Of a stretch of DNA of 64,000 nucleotides, positions 51,114 through 61,000 are shown one piece after another (position 1 is the first letter of the stretch; the number at the start of each line of letters is the position of its first letter). The notes under the pieces were generated by a model that was not told where the DNA came from, did not search any database, and worked only from the letters and a program-made list of their open reading frames with translations. This DNA is from IOR16 sp963521065 (GTDB lineage: Bacteria > Bacillota > Clostridia > Peptostreptococcales > Anaerovoracaceae). Both the position numbers and the translations under genes were made by a program. The DNA is taken from positions 62,001-126,000 of the forward strand of contig CAUQTI010000001.1 in the NCBI GenBank assembly GCA_963521065.1, in the 5' to 3' direction.

Positions 51114-52036
51114 TTGCAGTAGTCGGAAGTCTAAATATGGATTTAGTCGTTCACACACAGAGATTGCCCAAAGCGGGCGAGACCGTTATGGGAAGAGAAT
51201 TTGAACAAGTGCCGGGAGGAAAGGGTGCAAATCAGGCAGCGGCGATTGCAAGGCTGGGAGTGGATGTGCAGATGCTTGGGTGCATCGGAACTGATGCGAT
51301 GGGAAAGCTGCTGAAGGAATCGTTACAAAAAGATGGCGTAGATACAGAACATATTATTGAAACGGAAAAAGCATCTACTGGAGTGGCTTCGATTTTGGTT
51401 GAGGATTCCGGAAGTAACCTAATTGCAGTCGCACCAGGAGCAAATTATATACTCAGTGAAAAAGAGGTAGAAGAGAGAAAAAGAATAATAGAGAGTGCCG
51501 ATATTCTGCTTTTGCAATTGGAAACGCGGATGGAGGTTGTAGAAAGCGCATTGGAGCTGGCAAAAAAAGCGGGAAAAAAAACGATTTTAAATCCAGCGCC
51601 TGCAGAGAAACTTAGCGCGTCGATCTTAGAAAAGGTAGATATTTTGACGCCGAATGAAACGGAGTTGCAAACACTCACAGGCCGCACCGCAGATACTCCA
51701 CAGCAGATTGCGGCGGCAGCTAGGGTGCTCATTGCAGGCGGAGTCGGTAAAGTTCTTGTCACGCTGGGCGAAAAAGGATGTATGTATGTTACCGAAAATG
51801 AGGAGGAGCACTTTGAGGCCTACCGAGTGAGAAGCATTGATTCAACAGCAGCAGGAGACAGCTTTAACGGGGCATTTGCCGCCTGCCTGGATTGCGGATC
51901 GACGATAAAAGAAGCAATCACATTTGCAATGAAAGTAGGGGCGATGACGGTGACTAAAAAAGGGGCGCAATCTTCGCTTCCTTATAAAAAGGAAGTAGAA
52001 GAATTTGAAAAATGGCTGGAAAGGGAGGAAAGATAG
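51110..52036 (+). CDS. rbsK: Ribokinase
   Basis: PfkB-family kinase of 308 residues that phosphorylates ribose. GGKGANQAAAIARLG and the catalytic AAGDSFNGAFA (Asp base) are visible. GTG start at 51110 overlaps the rbsR stop (GTGA), with AAGGAGG upstream. Confidence 0.95.
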   Translation: MIAVVGSLNMDLVVHTQRLPKAGETVMGREFEQVPGGKGANQAAAIARLGVDVQMLGCIGTDAMGKLLKESLQKDGVDTEHIIETEKASTGVASILVEDSGSNLIAVAPGANYILSEKEVEERKRIIESADILLLQLETRMEVVESALELAKKAGKKTILNPAPAEKLSASILEKVDILTPNETELQTLTGRTADTPQQIAAAARVLIAGGVGKVLVTLGEKGCMYVTENEEEHFEAYRVRSIDSTAAGDSFNGAFAACLDCGSTIKEAITFAMKVGAMTVTKKGAQSSLPYKKEVEEFEKWLEREER

Positions 52037-52456
52037 ATGAAAAAAACAAAATTACTTCATTCTGAAATTTCTTATCTGATTGCAAGAATGAGACATAAGG
52101 ACCGCCTTGTTATCGGTGATGCAGGTCTTCCTGTTTCGAACCAAGTGCAGAAAATTGACCTAGCAGTCTCACAGGGGGTGCCAGATTTTTTAAGTGTTTT
52201 GGCAGCCGTATTATCAGAGCAGAAAATCGAGAAAGTAATTATGGCAGAGGAGTTTCCACAATTGAATCCTGAGCTGCATCAGAAAGTAATTGATTTATTG
52301 TTTGCGATGGAGCAGGAAGAGGAAACCGAATTGGGTGTTGTGTATATACCGCATGAAACGTTTAAGGAAGAAACACAGAACTGCATTGGTGCGATAAGAA
52401 CAGGGGAATTTACTTCTTTCGCAAATATTATATTAATTTCCGGAGTTGTCTTTTAG
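52037..52456 (+). CDS. rbsD: D-ribose pyranase
   Basis: 139 residues. Converts beta-pyranose to the furanose form used by ribokinase. The start LLHSEISYLIARMRHKD and IGDAGLPVS are family features. It begins on the base after the rbsK stop codon. Confidence 0.95.
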   Translation: MKKTKLLHSEISYLIARMRHKDRLVIGDAGLPVSNQVQKIDLAVSQGVPDFLSVLAAVLSEQKIEKVIMAEEFPQLNPELHQKVIDLLFAMEQEEETELGVVYIPHETFKEETQNCIGAIRTGEFTSFANIILISGVVF

Positions 52457-52471
52457 AAAGAGGTGAGTTAA

Positions 52472-53974
52472 TTGCCGGAAAAATTGGTTGAGATGAAAGG
52501 GATCAGCAAGAGTTTTTCAGGTGTTTCTGTGTTGAAAAATGTTGATTTTAACATTTACAAGGGGTGCGCAATGGCACTTCTTGGAGAAAATGGAGCCGGG
52601 AAATCTACACTGATGAAGATTCTTACGGGAGCCTATCAAAAAAATCAGGGTGAAATTTCTATAAAGGGTGAGGTGGTAGAAATTCACGATATCCGGCAAT
52701 CACAAGAGCGTGGAATTGCAATCATACATCAAGAATTGAATTTAATTCAGGATTTATCCATAGCAGAAAATATTTTTCTTGGGAGGGAGCCGCTTCGCTT
52801 TGGAAAGCAAATTCATTGGAAAAAATTAAATAAAGAGGCGAAGTGTTGGCTTGAAAGGCTGGGGTTGCATGAAAATCCGAAAACATTGGTCAAAAACATC
52901 AGTGTTGGAAAGCAGCAATTAGTAGAAATTGCAAAAGCGCTGTCTTTGAATGCAGACATTTTGGTCATGGATGAGCCTACGGGTGCGCTTACTGTCGCTG
53001 AAACCCAAAAGCTCTTTGCGGTAATTCGGGATTTAAAAGAAGAGGGAAGAAGTATTGTATATATTTCACACCGCTTAAAGGAAGTCTTTGAAATTTGCGA
53101 AGATGTCACCATATTGCGGGATGGTCAGTTTGTAACAGAACAGCCTATTGGTGAAATAAGTGAAGATGGAATCATTGAAAAGATGGTAGGGAGAAAAGTA
53201 ACAGAGCAATACCCTCGTTTTTTCTGTGAAGCAGGAGAAACCGTTTTAGAAATAAAAAATTTAAGCAATCATTTTATTGATGGAGTAAATTTGTCTTTGA
53301 GAGAAAAGGAAATCGTCGGAATTTCAGGACTCATGGGTTCTGGGCGCACGGAGCTTGCAAGAACAATTTACGGAATTTATAAAATACGTCAGGGTGAGAT
53401 AATCCTGCGTGGAAAGCAAGTAAAAATAAATAGCCCAACAGAGGCATTGAAACAAGGAATTTCATACGTTTCAGAGGATCGCAAAAATAATGGAATCCTA
53501 TTGGACCTGTGTGTCGGGGAAAATATAACGTTAGCTGCTCTGAAAAAATTCAGCGGCAGATTGGGAAATCTCCACCGCAAAAGAGAAGAAGCGGCGGCAC
53601 AAGGCTATATTAAAAATATGTCAATAAAAGCGGCCGGGAGTAAGCAGCTTCTAAGGTACTTAAGTGGGGGAAATCAGCAAAAAATTTCTTTGGCGAAAAA
53701 TTTGAGTGTAGATCCACAACTCTTGATTTTAGACGAACCGACTCGTGGCGTGGATGTGGGGGCGAAAAAGGAAATCTATGATTTAATTAATACTCTTAAA
53801 CAGCAAGGGCTGAGTATCCTTATGATATCCTCGGAAATCTCCGAGATATTAGGAATGAGCGATCGTATCATCGTTATGCATGAAGGAAAGATAATGGGAG
53901 AATTAAGTCATGCGGAAGCCAGCCAGGAAAGGATTATGAGTCTTGCAGTAGGAAAAGAGGTGAAAACGGGATGA
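52472..53974 (+). CDS. rbsA: Ribose ABC transporter ATP-binding protein
   Basis: A 500-residue protein with two fused ABC domains, as usual for RbsA. The first has Walker A GENGAGKST; the second has the degenerate Walker region SGLMGSGRTELART and signature YLSGGNQQKISLAK. Starts at TTG 52472 after AAAGAGGTG. Overlaps rbsC by 4 bp (ATGA). Confidence 0.95.
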   Translation: MPEKLVEMKGISKSFSGVSVLKNVDFNIYKGCAMALLGENGAGKSTLMKILTGAYQKNQGEISIKGEVVEIHDIRQSQERGIAIIHQELNLIQDLSIAENIFLGREPLRFGKQIHWKKLNKEAKCWLERLGLHENPKTLVKNISVGKQQLVEIAKALSLNADILVMDEPTGALTVAETQKLFAVIRDLKEEGRSIVYISHRLKEVFEICEDVTILRDGQFVTEQPIGEISEDGIIEKMVGRKVTEQYPRFFCEAGETVLEIKNLSNHFIDGVNLSLREKEIVGISGLMGSGRTELARTIYGIYKIRQGEIILRGKQVKINSPTEALKQGISYVSEDRKNNGILLDLCVGENITLAALKKFSGRLGNLHRKREEAAAQGYIKNMSIKAAGSKQLLRYLSGGNQQKISLAKNLSVDPQLLILDEPTRGVDVGAKKEIYDLINTLKQQGLSILMISSEISEILGMSDRIIVMHEGKIMGELSHAEASQERIMSLAVGKEVKTG

Positions 53975-54936
53975 AGAATCTGGCGAATAGAGAAAGCCTA
54001 AAAGTCATTGTACAAAAGAACAAGCCGTTAATCGTATTATTTCTCTTAGCATTTACAATGTCATTTTTAAGCGACCGCTTTTTCACGTGGGGAAATATTA
54101 TTACTGTTTTGCGCCAAACGTCAATCAATGCAGTGATTGCGACCGGAATGACCTTTGCGATTCTAATTGGAGGGATTGATCTTTCTGTGGGGTCGGTTCT
54201 AGGCATTTGTGGGGCTGTTGCGGCGACGATGATTGCCGCTGGCATCGACGTGATATTAGTACTGTTTGTGACCTTGCTTTTAGGGCTCGGTATTGGGGTG
54301 GTCAATGGATTTTTAATTAGCAAAGGAAGAATACAGCCCTTTATTGCTACACTGGGAACAATGACGCTTCTTCGGGGGGCAACTTTGGTATACACACAAG
54401 GGAAGCCAATCAGTACCAATGGAGCAGCGCATACACTGGAATTTAGTAAAATAGGAAAAGGTTTTTTCCTTGGTATTCCGGTTCCTGTATATATTATGAT
54501 TGTTGTTTTTATTCTCGCATATTACATTTTGCGATACATAAGAATTGGAAGATATATTTATGCTTTAGGCTCGAACGAAGAAGCGACAGTATATTCCGGC
54601 ATCAAAACAGACCGCGTAAAGCTATTTGTCTATGGAGCATCCGGTGCTTTAGCCGCGTTGGCAGGTGTGCTGGTAACGGCGCGCCTAGGGTCTGCACAGC
54701 CAACAGCAGGGGAAGGATATGAACTGGATGCGATTGCAGCGGTTGTGCTTGGAGGAACAAGTATGTCGGGCGGTATCGGCAGTATCTTTGGAACGGCAGT
54801 CGGAGCGTTGATTATAGGAATCTTGAATAATGCATTAAATTTGATGCAGGTTCCCTCTTACTATCAGGGAGTGGCAAAAGGCATTGTCATCTTAATCGCA
54901 GTTTTACTTGACCGGCAACAGAAGTTGTCAAGCTGA
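53971..54936 (+). CDS. rbsC: Ribose ABC transporter permease
   Basis: A 321-residue permease with 8-10 membrane segments and the segment GGIDLSVGSVLG characteristic of RbsC/AraH permeases, plus ALGSNEEATVYSGI. Partner of RbsA and RbsB. Confidence 0.95.
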   Translation: MKNLANRESLKVIVQKNKPLIVLFLLAFTMSFLSDRFFTWGNIITVLRQTSINAVIATGMTFAILIGGIDLSVGSVLGICGAVAATMIAAGIDVILVLFVTLLLGLGIGVVNGFLISKGRIQPFIATLGTMTLLRGATLVYTQGKPISTNGAAHTLEFSKIGKGFFLGIPVPVYIMIVVFILAYYILRYIRIGRYIYALGSNEEATVYSGIKTDRVKLFVYGASGALAALAGVLVTARLGSAQPTAGEGYELDAIAAVVLGGTSMSGGIGSIFGTAVGALIIGILNNALNLMQVPSYYQGVAKGIVILIAVLLDRQQKLSS

Positions 54937-55000
54937 GGTTTTAATCCAAATGGGGTTGAAATAAATAATCAGTTTAAAGCCAAAGTGAGGAGGAGAAAAA

Positions 55001-55903
55001 ATGAAAAAAGGATTTCTTATTTTATTGGCGGTGATTCTTGCTTTCGGAATGGGGGCGTGCGGTGCAGAAAAACCTTCGGAAGGAGATAGCACGCCGACGA
55101 TTGGACTCGTTGTTTCTACACTGAACAATCCGTTTTTTGTGGATTTACGAGACGGCGCGCAGGCAAAAGCAGATGAATTGGGTGCGAAGCTTGTTGTTTT
55201 GGATTCACAGGACGACGCTTCGACAGAAATGGCAAATGTGGAAGACTTGATCACACAGGGGGTAGATCTTATCTTAATCAATCCTACGGATTCTGATGCG
55301 GTAGGAAGTGCGGTTGCAGCGGCAAATGAAGCCGATATCCCTGTTGTTACATTAGACCGGTCGGCAAACACCGGTGAGGTTGTATCACATATTGCGTCTG
55401 ACAATGTTGCAGGCGGTGAGATGGCAGGAAAGTACATTGTCGAAAAACTTGAAGGAAAAGGAAAAGTTGTGGAGCTGGAAGGAATTCCGGGCGCTTCCGC
55501 AACAAGAGACAGAGGTGAGGGCTTCCATAAGGCAATTGAAGACAGCGGCTTAGAAGTGGTTGCGAAACAGACCGCAAACTTTGACCGCGCAGAAGGCCTT
55601 TCTGTCATGGAGAATATTTTACAGGCACAGCCTGAAATTGACGCAATCTTTGCGCATAACGACCAAATGGCCCTCGGGGCACTGGAGGCAGTTAAGGATT
55701 CCGGCAGAGAAATTTTAATTGTTGGCTTTGATGCAATTGATGATGCACTGACTGCAATTGACGCAGGTACGATGGCGGCAACGGTGCAGCAGCTTCCAAA
55801 AGAGATTGGAGCGAACGGTGTGGAAACCGGCTTGAAAATTATTGCCGGAGAAAGTACCGATGCTTATATTCCTGTGGAATTAGAGCTTGTTACAAAAAAA
55901 TAA
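55001..55903 (+). CDS. rbsB: Ribose-binding lipoprotein
   Basis: A 300-residue substrate-binding protein. Signal peptide of about 19 residues ending GMGAC, where the Cys is the lipidation site. The mature part begins PTIGLVVSTLNNPFFVDLRDG, typical of RbsB. GAGGAG precedes the ATG. Last gene of the operon. Confidence 0.95.
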   Translation: MKKGFLILLAVILAFGMGACGAEKPSEGDSTPTIGLVVSTLNNPFFVDLRDGAQAKADELGAKLVVLDSQDDASTEMANVEDLITQGVDLILINPTDSDAVGSAVAAANEADIPVVTLDRSANTGEVVSHIASDNVAGGEMAGKYIVEKLEGKGKVVELEGIPGASATRDRGEGFHKAIEDSGLEVVAKQTANFDRAEGLSVMENILQAQPEIDAIFAHNDQMALGALEAVKDSGREILIVGFDAIDDALTAIDAGTMAATVQQLPKEIGANGVETGLKIIAGESTDAYIPVELELVTKK

Positions 55904-55915
55904 GGCTTATAAAAA

Positions 55916-55953
55916 AACGGATGCCGGGCAGAGTTGCTTCTGTCCGGTTTTTT
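55916..55953 (+). terminator. Terminator after rbsB
   Basis: CCGGGCAGA pairs with TCTGTCCGG (one G-U) and is followed by six T. Confidence 0.85.
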
Positions 55954-56178
55954 GATGAAATGAAAATAATAAAATGGAGTTTAAGGGGATTCTTAGGTAA
56001 TGGAGTCGATACAAAACAATCTATTTTATTTGCTAAAATAATTTGAAATTGCGATGCATCTTTCGTTAGGGGGAGGAACAGGCGATAATTCTATAAGAAC
56101 GGTTTAGGAAATTTTGTAAAAGAGATAATTGGCAGGATTATTTGTTGAAGAACTGGACATTGTGCGGATTGGGGATGA

Positions 56179-56207
56179 TTGACCTGTAAATAAAAGCAAT
56201 ATATTAT
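56179..56207 (+). promoter_or_regulatory. Sigma-70-type promoter for the NSS transporter
   Basis: TTGACC (56179-56184), 17-bp spacer, TATTAT (56202-56207), 64 bp before the start. The rest of the 55954-56270 gap is AT-rich without another recognised element. Confidence 0.65.
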
Positions 56208-56270
56208 ACTAAGTGTAATTGCGTACAGTGCAGTTATGCAATATAATAATTAAGAAAGGATGTGTTATTT

Positions 56271-57722
56271 ATGGCAGAAAGAGAAAAATTTGGATCGCGC
56301 CTGGGGTTTATACTCGTTTCCGCAGGATGTGCTGTCGGATTGGGGAATGTATGGAAATTTCCTTATATGGCAGGGCAATTTGGCGGCGCTGCATTTATTC
56401 TTATCTATTTAATTTTTTTGGTCATTTTAGGATTGCCGATTATGGTGTGTGAGTTTTCAGTCGGACGCGCCAGCCAGAAAAGCGTAGCTTCCTCTTTCCG
56501 TGTACTAGAGCCTGCGGGCAGCCGGTTTCACAACTTCGGCTATTTTGGTATGGTGGGAAACTATGTACTTATGATGTTTTATACAATGGTCGCCGGTTGG
56601 ATGATGTATTACTGTTACCGGATGCTGAGCGGCGAATTCGTAGGAGCCTCCCCGGATGAAGTGGCAAATGGGTTTAACAATATGCTGGTAAACCCTGCGA
56701 CAATGACGCTTTGGATGGTGATCGCGGTTCTTCTTTCCTTTGGAATTTGCTCGATTGGGCTCCGAAACGGAGTGGAGCGTATCACGAAAATTATGATGCT
56801 TTGTCTTTTGGGAATCATGATTGTTTTGGTTGCACGCGTAGTTACTTTGGAGGGGGCCGGAGAAGGGATTAAGTTTTATTTAATTCCAGATTTTGAGAAA
56901 ATGGCAGAGAACGGAATTGGAAATGTCGTTTTTGGAGCACTTTCGCAAGCCTTCTTTACATTAAGTATCGGTATCGGCTCTATGGCGATCTTCGGAAGCT
57001 ATTTAGATAAATCAAGATCTTTGGCAGGAGAAGCCATAAGCATTACCCTTTTAGATACCTTTGTTGCGATTATGGCGGGATTGATTGTAATTCCTGCGTG
57101 TTTTGCATTTGGTGTAGAGCCTGGTGCCGGCCCGGGACTAGTCTTTATTACGCTGCCAAATATCTTTGAAAAGATGGTAGGCGGACAAATTTGGGGTGCC
57201 TTTTTCTTCTTGTTCTTATCCTTTGCGGCTTTGTCAACGGTAATTGCAGTATTTGAAAATATTATTTCCTTTGCAATTGATTTATGGGGATGGGAACGGA
57301 AAAAGGCTGTTTTAGTAAATATTATAGCGGTCATTTTACTGTCAATGCCTTGCGTTTTGGGATTTTCCACACTTGCATCCATCCAGCCGCTTGGTGAAGG
57401 TAGCAATATTATGGACTTAGAAGACTTTATTGTTTCAAGCAATCTCTTGCCGTTAGGCTCTATGGTATATCTGATTTTCTGTACCTCGCGTTACGGCTGG
57501 GGATGGGATAAGTTTATTGAAGAAGCGAACTCCGGAGTGGGCTTTAAGTTTCCGTCTTTTGTGAGAAGTTATATGACATATATTCTTCCAATTTTGGTAG
57601 TCGGAATTTATTTGAAGGGCTATTGGGATAAGTTTCATTCTGTCGGCTGGATGCTGGTTGGCTTTGCATTCCTTGCATATATTGGATTCGTTTCCTTCGG
57701 CGGGCGGAAAAAGAGTATTTAA
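56271..57722 (+). CDS. Neurotransmitter:sodium symporter (NSS/SNF) family transporter
   Basis: A 483-residue LeuT-fold transporter with about 11-12 helices. The start SRLGFILVSAGCAVGLGNVWKFPY, split here as GFILVSAGCAVGLG and NVWKFPY, is the NSS helix-1 signature containing the sodium and substrate site. Bacterial members carry amino acids such as Trp, Tyr, Met or Leu; this one's substrate is unknown. ATG 56271 is used; a GTG 9 bp upstream is too close to AAAGGA. Stands alone with its own promoter and terminator. Confidence 0.93.
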   Translation: MAEREKFGSRLGFILVSAGCAVGLGNVWKFPYMAGQFGGAAFILIYLIFLVILGLPIMVCEFSVGRASQKSVASSFRVLEPAGSRFHNFGYFGMVGNYVLMMFYTMVAGWMMYYCYRMLSGEFVGASPDEVANGFNNMLVNPATMTLWMVIAVLLSFGICSIGLRNGVERITKIMMLCLLGIMIVLVARVVTLEGAGEGIKFYLIPDFEKMAENGIGNVVFGALSQAFFTLSIGIGSMAIFGSYLDKSRSLAGEAISITLLDTFVAIMAGLIVIPACFAFGVEPGAGPGLVFITLPNIFEKMVGGQIWGAFFFLFLSFAALSTVIAVFENIISFAIDLWGWERKKAVLVNIIAVILLSMPCVLGFSTLASIQPLGEGSNIMDLEDFIVSSNLLPLGSMVYLIFCTSRYGWGWDKFIEEANSGVGFKFPSFVRSYMTYILPILVVGIYLKGYWDKFHSVGWMLVGFAFLAYIGFVSFGGRKKSI

Positions 57723-57784
57723 ACCGGATGAATTCGTAGTAAATTTCGTAGTAAATAAAGTTTATTTGACGTAGTACAATGCAG

Positions 57785-57813
57785 AAAAAGACGGGCAAGG
57801 CTCCCGTCTTTTT
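57785..57813 (+). terminator. Terminator after the NSS transporter gene
   Basis: AAAAAGACGGG and CCCGTCTTTTT form a perfect 11-bp stem with a 7-nt loop. The A and T flanks make it potentially bidirectional. Confidence 0.9.
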
Positions 57814-57953
57814 CCTTTCAAAAGGACAAGGAAATTACGGCGTAGAGGGGGTTGCGAAAAACCGAAAAAAAGAAAGAAAAAAAGATATGGAAAAATTTGC
57901 TTTCTTTTTAGTTTCAATTGGATTAATATTTTGTGAAATAGTCAATAATTTCC

Positions 57954-57982
57954 TTGACTAGTTGAAAAACGTATGCTATTAT
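57954..57982 (+). promoter_or_regulatory. Sigma-70-type promoter for rpoBC
   Basis: TTGACT (57954-57959), 17-bp spacer, TATTAT (57977-57982), 51 bp before rpoB. It indicates that rpoBC is transcribed separately from rplJL. Confidence 0.82.
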
Positions 57983-58032
57983 AGTACATTGCCACGCAAA
58001 GTATTTTGTTTTCAATGCAAGGAGGGAAGAAC

Positions 58033-61000
58033 ATGCCTCAACCCGTTAAAATAGGTAAGAAAGAACGTATGAGCTATTCAAAAATCGATGTTGTAGCTCC
58101 CATGCCCAACCTGATTCAGATTCAGACAGATTCCTACAAGTGGTTTCTGGAAGAAGGGCTTACAGAGGTTTTTGAAGATATATCCCCAATACGGGATTAT
58201 GCGGACAATCTGGTGCTGGAATTTATTGGACATTCCTTGACAGACGCACCGAAATACGATCAGGAAGAATGTAAAGAGCGCGACGTAACGTATGCCGCAC
58301 CTTTAAAAGTGAAAGTTCGCCTGGTCAATAAGGAGACCGGAGAGGTAAAGGAACAGGAAGTATTCATGGGAGATTTCCCGATTATGACCGAAAAAGGAAC
58401 CTTTATCTACAATGGAGCAGAACGTGTTGTTGTTACACAGCTTGTAAGATCACCTGGACCTTATTATGATGTAGCAATTGATAAATCGAATAATAAATTG
58501 TTTTCAACGACAATTATCCCGAACAGAGGTGCATGGCTGGAATATGAAACCGATTCCAACGAAATTATTTCTGTTCGTGTAGACCGTACGAGAAAACAAC
58601 CAATCACGACCATCTTAAGAGCATTGGCTTATAAATCCGTCGAAGATAAAGTAGAGACGGAACGAAGAAAAAATGCAAATATCACGGAAGCGGAAATTGC
58701 AAAGAAAATTCGTCGTTACAATGAATTTTCGACAGAAACGGCAAAACTTCTTTATGAAGGTAACAACGCAGAAATCGAGCAGATTTTTGGCAGCCATGAA
58801 AGATTGAATAAATCGATGGCAAAGGACGTTACAAGCAATTACGATGAAGGATTAAAAGAAATATATAAGAAGTTAAGACCTGGTGAACCGGCTACCTTTG
58901 ATAGCGCTTATGATTTGATTGAAGCGTTGTTTTTTGATGCGAAAAGGTATGATTTAGCTAAGGTTGGACGTTATAAATATAACAAAAAATTAGGGCTGGG
59001 CAATCGTATTATCGGGTGCATCTCGGCAGAGGATGTATTTGATCCGTCAACCGGAGAACTTCTGGCAGAAACGAATACGAAAATTTCAAGAGAACTGGGA
59101 TTTGCAATTGAAAATGCCGGTGTGGAAAGCATGATGGTCTACAGTAAGCTCGACGAAGAAAAAGCCGTGAAAGTAATCGGAAACAACTTTGTCAGCCTGC
59201 AAGACTATGTAGACTTTGAAATTGGAGAGACAAAGCTTCCAAAGAAGGTTTTCTATCCGGTGTTGCGTTATATTTTAGACAACACAGAAGAAGCAAAGCT
59301 GAAGGATACATTGATTTCTATGAAAAATCAGCTTTCGCCGAAGCATATTATCCTGGATGACATCCTTGCTTCGGTCAGTTATATTTTGAATCTGTCCGAT
59401 GGCATTGGACTCGTTGATGACATCGACCATTTAGGAAACCGTAGACTGAGAACGGTTGGAGAATTGCTTCAAAACCAATTCCGCATCGGCCTTGCACGTA
59501 TGGAACGTGTCGTAAAAGAAAGAATGACGATTCAAGATATTGAGGTTACAACGCCGCAAGCGCTGATGAACATTCGACCGGTGACAGCTGCGATCAAGGA
59601 ATTTTTCGGAAGTTCCCAGCTTTCACAGTTTATGGACCAGAATAATCCACTTGCAGAACTGACCCACAAGAGAAGACTTTCTGCATTGGGACCTGGTGGT
59701 CTTTCTAGAGAGAGAGCCGGCTTTGAGGTTCGTGACGTACACCATTCCCATTATGGAAGAATGTGTCCGATTGAGACGCCGGAAGGTCCGAACATCGGGC
59801 TGATCGGATCTCTGACGACGTATGGTATTGTTAATGAATATGGCTTTATTGAAACACCGTACCGTAAAGTAGATAAGGAAAATGCAATTGTAACAGAAGA
59901 TATTTATTACTTAACCGCCGATGAAGAAGAGCAAATTATCATTGCGCAGGCAAATGAGCCATTAGACAGTGAAGGGCACTTCGTAAATCGTAAGGTAGTA
60001 GCAAGAGGCGCCGGTGGTGAAATCGACCTTTATAACAGAGAAATTGTAGATTTCATGGACGTATCTCCGAGACAGGTTGTATCGGTAGCGACGGCCTTGA
60101 TTCCGTTCCTTGAAAATGATGACGCGAACCGTGCATTGATGGGAGCAAACATGCAGCGTCAGGCTGTACCTCTTTTGGTCAGTGATGCCCCGATTGTAGG
60201 AACCGGTATGGAATATAAGGCAGCCTGTGATTCCGGCGTTGTAATTCTAGCTAGAAATTCTGGCGTTGTCGAATATGTGGATGCTGTGCGTATTAAAGTC
60301 CGCAGAGACAAAGACGGCGGCCTAGATGAATATAAGATGCTTAAATATAAGCGTTCCAACCAGGGAACCTGCATCAACCAGAAGCCGATTGTTTCTCATA
60401 ATGAACATGTTGAAGAGGGAGAAGTTATTGCAGACGGCCCATCAACAGATTTGGGAGAAGTTGCGCTCGGAAAGAACCTGCTGATTGGATTTATGACATG
60501 GGAAGGCTATAACTATGAGGATGCTATCGTTTTGAATGAACAGCTTCTTATGGAGGATGCTCTGACTTCCATTCATATTGAAGAATATGAATCAGAGGCG
60601 AGAGATACGAAGCTCGGACCGGAAGAAATTACGAGAGATATTCCAAATGTCGGTGAGGATGCGCTAAAAGATTTGGATGAAGAAGGAATCATCCGTATCG
60701 GCGCGGAAGTAGATGCTTCTGACATTTTGGTTGGTAAGGTAACACCAAAAGGTGAAACGGAACTGACTGCCGAGGAACGCCTTCTTCGTGCGATTTTCGG
60801 AGAAAAGGCGAGAGAAGTTCGAGATACCTCTCTTCGTGTTCCACACGGTGAAACTGGAATTATTGTTGATGTAAAGATCTTTTCAAGAGAAAACGGCGAT
60901 GAGCTTCCACCGGGAGTTAATAAACTGGTGCGTTGCTATATTGCCACAAAGAGAAAGATAAACGTTGGAGATAAGATGGCGGGACGTCACGGAAATAAGG

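Noticed and set aside
54928..55608. A 226-codon open frame on the reverse strand opposite rbsB
   Set aside because: It mirrors the codon structure of rbsB, has low-complexity Ser/Thr/Pro-rich composition and no ribosome-binding site; the forward gene is certain.
56128..56145. TTGGCAG-like start of a sigma-54 promoter upstream of the NSS gene
   Set aside because: The -24-like TTGGCAG is present, but the base pair 10 bp after GG is TG, not GC, and there is no adjacent activator gene. The sigma-70 promoter at 56179 fits better.
57887..57961. A 24-codon hydrophobic peptide frame just before rpoB
   Set aside because: No good ribosome-binding site, and its 3' end overlaps the -35 box of the rpoB promoter. 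Probably chance.
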